Source of the DNA: Acidobacteriaceae bacterium
Lineage (GTDB): Bacteria; Acidobacteriota; Terriglobia; Terriglobales; Acidobacteriaceae
DNA: 64,000 bases
NCBI GenBank assembly: GCA_028283655.1
Contig: JAPWKE010000003.1
Location: 434,001-498,000, forward strand
Reading direction: 5' to 3'
Shown here: positions 61,294 to 64,000 of the stretch, one piece after another
How the letters are laid out: every line of letters begins with the position of its first letter
How positions within the stretch are numbered: the stretch's first letter is position 1
Position numbers and translations under genes: made by a program
The notes under the pieces: model-generated
The model's input: the letters and a program-made list of their open reading frames with translations, nothing else
The model's database searches: none
Told to the model about the DNA's origin: nothing

Positions 61294-62115
61294 ATGCGTC
61301 CTTCGGTCCTTATCCTTACCTTCAACTCTGAAGATTCCCTCCCGGCCACGCTGGCCGCTATTGATGGTCTGACGGACGATATCATCATCGTCGATTCAGG
61401 CTCTACGGATGGCACGCTGGCGGTAGCCGCAAGCTACAACGCGCGCGTTCTGCAGCATCCGTTTCAAAGCTATGGCGCACAGCGAAACTGGGCGATCGAC
61501 AACGGAGCGCCGCGCTACGCCTGGCAGCTTCATCTCGATGCGGACGAACGTCTGACGCCAGAGTTGAACGCGGAGATTGCGGCGCTCTCTGAAGAGGCAC
61601 CGCTGGACGGCTATTATCTGCCGCGCATGATGATGTTTCTCGGCCGAATGCTCAAGTACGGAGGCATGTCGCCAACATGGCACATGCGCCTCTTCCGCGG
61701 GGGCATGGGGCGTTGCGAAGACCGCGAGTACGACCAGCACTTCATGTGCACGGGCCGCTCGGCGCAGCTCAAGGGCCGCATGATCGACGATGTGAAGATG
61801 TCCATCTCGGAGTGGACGGCACGTCACAATCGCTGGGCGGACGCCGAGGTGCGCGAGCATCTTTCCGGCAGCGATCAGGGCAGGGTACAGGGCAACATGG
61901 GGGGTACGGTCGTTGAGCGTAAGCGAGCGTTGCGAGCGATCTATGACAACTCGCTGCCGTTCGTGCGTCCGTTCCTGCTCTTCTTCTATCGCTACTTTGT
62001 GCGACTGGGCTTCCTCGATGGCAAGGAAGGCTTCATCTATTACGTGCTGCAGACGTTCTGGTTCCGCTTCCTGGTAGACGCCAAGCTCTGGGAAGCCCGT
62101 AACGCAAAGCGTTAG
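61294..62115 (+). CDS. Glycosyltransferase family 2, WaaE/KdtX-like
   Basis: 273 residues from ATG 61294 (earlier codons lie in noncoding sequence). The GT2 core is SVLILTFNSEDSLPATLAAI, DIIIVDSGSTDGTLAVAASY and WQLHLDADERLTPELNAEIA, with the DAD metal motif. The C-terminal part (PFLLFFYRYFVRLGFLDGKE; FIYYVLQTFWFRFLVDAKLW) matches the WaaE-like group that adds a sugar to a lipopolysaccharide core or exopolysaccharide. It lies after the terminator of the receiver gene and overlaps the convergent acetyltransferase gene by the shared TTAG. The sugar is not known. Confidence 0.92.
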   Translation: MRPSVLILTFNSEDSLPATLAAIDGLTDDIIIVDSGSTDGTLAVAASYNARVLQHPFQSYGAQRNWAIDNGAPRYAWQLHLDADERLTPELNAEIAALSEEAPLDGYYLPRMMMFLGRMLKYGGMSPTWHMRLFRGGMGRCEDREYDQHFMCTGRSAQLKGRMIDDVKMSISEWTARHNRWADAEVREHLSGSDQGRVQGNMGGTVVERKRALRAIYDNSLPFVRPFLLFFYRYFVRLGFLDGKEGFIYYVLQTFWFRFLVDAKLWEARNAKR

Positions 62116-62714
62116 GGCTGCTCGCTGAGCACAGCTGCGCGGTCGCGCTGGCGAACGGCTTGCGCCGGGTTGCCGGAGTAAACCGTCCACGGCTCGAGAT
62201 CGCGTCCAGCGATGCCTCCGAGGCCAAGCACTGCACCTTCGCCAACCTTGACCCCAGGCAGTACGGAGGAGCGTGCGCAGATCCACGCATACGCTCCGAT
62301 CTCCATCTGGAACGATTGCAGCGGAAAGCGTGCATGGTTGTAATTATGCGTTGCACCGCAGATGTAGGCGTTCTGCGAGATGATGGCATGCGATCTCAAC
62401 GTCATCAGCGACGGGTTATATAGCTCAACGCCATCGGCAGCCGCTACATGGTCTTCGCAAACCAGATTCCACGGCGCCCACACTTTGCTGCCGGGATAGA
62501 AGTGGCAGTCCGGGCCGAGTGTCGCTCCGAAGAGTCGAAGCAGCATGGCACGCCATACGTGAGCTGGCCGTGGTGACGGCCTATAGAGCAGAAGCCAGAT
62601 GATGTTCCACACGAGTCGCTTGAGCCGGTTCGAAAGCGGAAATGCGGCCTGCGTATAGGCATCGGCGGCTTGTGGCATTTGGTCGGCGGCGTTGTAATCG
62701 CTCTGGCGTGGCAT
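62112..62714 (-). CDS. WcaF-like colanic/exopolysaccharide acetyltransferase
   Basis: 200 residues. The left-handed beta-helix hexapeptide repeat is seen from LRLFGATLGPDCHFYPGSKV to VKVGEGAVLGLGGIAGRDLE, with the catalytic-type histidine in ICGATHNYNHARFPL and the end WTVYSGNPAQAVRQRDRAA. WcaF-type enzymes transfer acetyl from acetyl-CoA to a sugar of the growing exopolysaccharide. It is in the polysaccharide cluster: 18 bases after the frameshifted GT4 gene on the minus strand. A VWNIIWLLLYRPSPRP helix precedes the repeat, as in the family. Confidence 0.92.
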   Translation of the reverse strand: MPRQSDYNAADQMPQAADAYTQAAFPLSNRLKRLVWNIIWLLLYRPSPRPAHVWRAMLLRLFGATLGPDCHFYPGSKVWAPWNLVCEDHVAAADGVELYNPSLMTLRSHAIISQNAYICGATHNYNHARFPLQSFQMEIGAYAWICARSSVLPGVKVGEGAVLGLGGIAGRDLEPWTVYSGNPAQAVRQRDRAAVLSEQP

Positions 62715-62732
62715 CAGGCCTCAGTGTAGCGG

Positions 62733-63879
62733 TTAGGGTGTCTTGTTGCGGAGGGTTTCTACAAGGCGAAGGATTGGTGCAGTGTTGCGGCGCATATCGT
62801 AGCGCTCGGCGTAGGTCGCCAGCGCCTGTTGGCCCATAGTTGCTCGCTTTTCAGGGCTTAGAGCAAGCCATGCAGACAGCATTTTCTGAATACCTTGCGG
62901 CGTGTCTTGCGCGACAAGGCCAGCTCCATCGGCTTCGATCTCCGGCGAAATATTGACCGGGTGCGTGATCAGCACGGGCTTGGCGGAGGCTAGTGCTTCG
63001 ACGACGGCGATGCCAAAGTTTTCCTGATGCGACGGAAGAGCAAAGGCCTCCGAAGCTGCGAAGGCACCCCACTTCAGCTCGCCTTCAAGCATTCCCGGCC
63101 AGTGAATTCTGCTGGCGACTTCAGGCGTCAACGTAGCGCGCAGACTGCTTGCCCACTCTTCATCGGCTCCTGGCCCGGCCATGACAAGATGAATCTCCGG
63201 ATGCTGCGGCGCCAGCTTCGTGAACGCGTCGAGCAGCAGGTCGGCACCCTTCTTCGGGTGAATCCGGCCGAGGTAGAGCAGGAAGCGCTTGCCCGCAAGT
63301 TCCGGGAAGGCAGCGTGAAAGACTCCACGCAGATGTTCTGCTTCGGCTGGCGGAGGTGTCGTTCCCAACGCAGTCACTTCCGGGATCCAGCGATGCATCC
63401 AGGGGAAGCTCTCTGCTGCTAAATCACGTTCGAGGGCGGTAGTAAACAGCACGCGGTCGGCTCGGCGCAGGTTCCAGTACTCTGCAATCATCCAGAAGGG
63501 TAGCTTCTTCACGTGCTTCAGCGGGAAGGCGCGCTTGAAGTACGGGTCGAGCATGCCGTGCGGGAAGACCATGAACGGGATACGTCCGGCAAAGGCTTTG
63601 CGAGCAGCGATGCCGGGATAGCTCCAAAGCCCATGCATGATGGCCCCGTCGAAGCGATGACGGTTTGCCTTCAGCCAGGGCAGCAGCTCAGCCTCCGCCG
63701 GCTTCGCCCATGCCGTGCGCTGGTGCAGGGTAGATGGCGAGAAATGGGGCGTCCGCGGGGTCAGCTGTCACGACCTCGCTGGTGTAGCCCTCGGGCTGAT
63801 GCTCAACCATCATACGAACGGCCGTTTGCGGCCCGCCGCCTTTGGGGTCTAGCGTGCCGACGATGTGAAGGATCCGCAT
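62733..63879 (-). pseudogene. GT4-type glycosyltransferase broken by a frameshift near 63700
   Basis: The N terminus is in one frame from ATG 63879 (MRILHIVGTLDPKGGGPQTA to FLAIYPAPAHGMGEAGGG, TGA 63688). The rest is in another frame, entering as RTAWAKPAEAELLPWLKANR and going on as FDGAIMHGLWSYPG, IPFMVFPHGMLDPYFKRAF and LLYLGRIHPKKGADLLLDAF (the GT4 nucleotide-sugar site). Both parts join well to one family, in which PAP is followed by a short VHALG-like stretch; here this seems partly lost, as if a small deletion not divisible by three occurred between about 63700 and 63740. The C-terminal part alone has an internal ATG at 63638. Either a true pseudogene or a sequencing error. It lies 6 bases after another GT gene. 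Confidence 0.65.
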
Positions 63880-63885
63880 CGTCGC

Positions 63886-64000
63886 CTACGCCTTGAGCTT
63901 GCGTGTGGTGTGGGCCAATGCTTTTCGCAGGCCTTGCACGTCCTGCTCAAAACTCCAGCCGTCCATTCGTAGACGCGAGGCTTCGCCCATCTGCATCGGC
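63886..64000 (-). CDS. C terminus of a glycosyltransferase (partial, runs off the window)
   Basis: Reading the minus strand, the frame is open from 64000 to TAG 63886. It encodes MGEASRLRMDGWSFEQDVQG, then LRKALAHTTRKLKA, a typical closing helix of GT4 enzymes (the W-x-FEQDV pattern). The downstream frameshifted gene begins 6 bases later, so they belong to one transcript. Only 37 residues are seen; the assignment is by pattern and context. Confidence 0.6.
   Translation of the reverse strand, partial: PMQMGEASRLRMDGWSFEQDVQGLRKALAHTTRKLKA

Overview
The window looks like a chromosome segment of a soil acidobacterium of the order Terriglobales (Granulicella, Terriglobus or Edaphobacter type). 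This rests on a VWFA-related protein of the acidobacterial kind (53698-54609), a large OAR-like TonB-dependent receptor (20378-23344), many DoxX, PepSY, MRJP and RND genes, and groES-groEL under a CIRCE element. No rRNA is present; there is one tRNA, on the minus strand at 46882-46958.

Layout. Positions 1-8.7 kb hold the end of an RND-type outer-membrane factor, DoxX, a SemiSWEET and MFS exporter pair, a tandem ABM-domain exported protein, a TIM-barrel sugar isomerase, a divergent MmyB-type regulator with its SDR partner, and an MRJP/SMP-30-like propeller. Positions 8.7-27.2 kb form a catabolic supercluster. A long minus-strand run carries a TonB receptor, an MDR dehydrogenase, an M24-fold hydrolase, the 2-oxo-tetronate isomerase, kinase and decarboxylase trio (OtnI/OtnK/OtnC), a racemase-fold protein, a DctA-type carrier fused to a periplasmic binding-protein domain, and then gnd, fbp and tal. 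A LysR regulator, a LacD-type aldolase, a VOC protein and a triosephosphate isomerase lie beside it. The likely logic is import of a C4 acid, conversion to DHAP, and then TPI, aldolase, FBPase and transaldolase into hexose and pentose phosphates.

Positions 27.4-31.3 kb are a plasmid- or ICE-derived module: a 51-codon gene, an ArdC-like protein, a DUF protein and a ParB-like protein. Positions 31.4-34.4 kb hold a lipoprotein hydrolase and a lipoprotein flavin-reductase/PepSY pair. Positions 34.8-41.6 kb carry a complete RND pump followed by a GntR/FCD regulator. Positions 41.99-46.6 kb are a translationally coupled three-gene unit: a winged-helix small protein, a Rad50/SMC-like ATPase with a zinc ribbon in its coiled coil, and a helical protein ending in a PD-(D/E)XK nuclease. 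I regard this as the best candidate for an undescribed or little-described conflict (defence) system. It ends at a 36-bp palindrome and a tRNA-Arg(CCU) gene with unusual positions 19 and 56, which probably marks the island boundary.

Right of the tRNA the content looks more core-like: a metallo-beta-lactamase-fold hydrolase, a glycosyltransferase, a quinone reductase, a cobalamin riboswitch with a BtuB-like receptor, the VWFA protein, MarR, a secreted LOG-fold protein, groEL/groES, an SDR, a CpsB-type phosphatase and a lone receiver protein. Last comes the start of a polysaccharide cluster: a GT2, a WcaF-type acetyltransferase, a frameshifted GT4 and a partial GT4.
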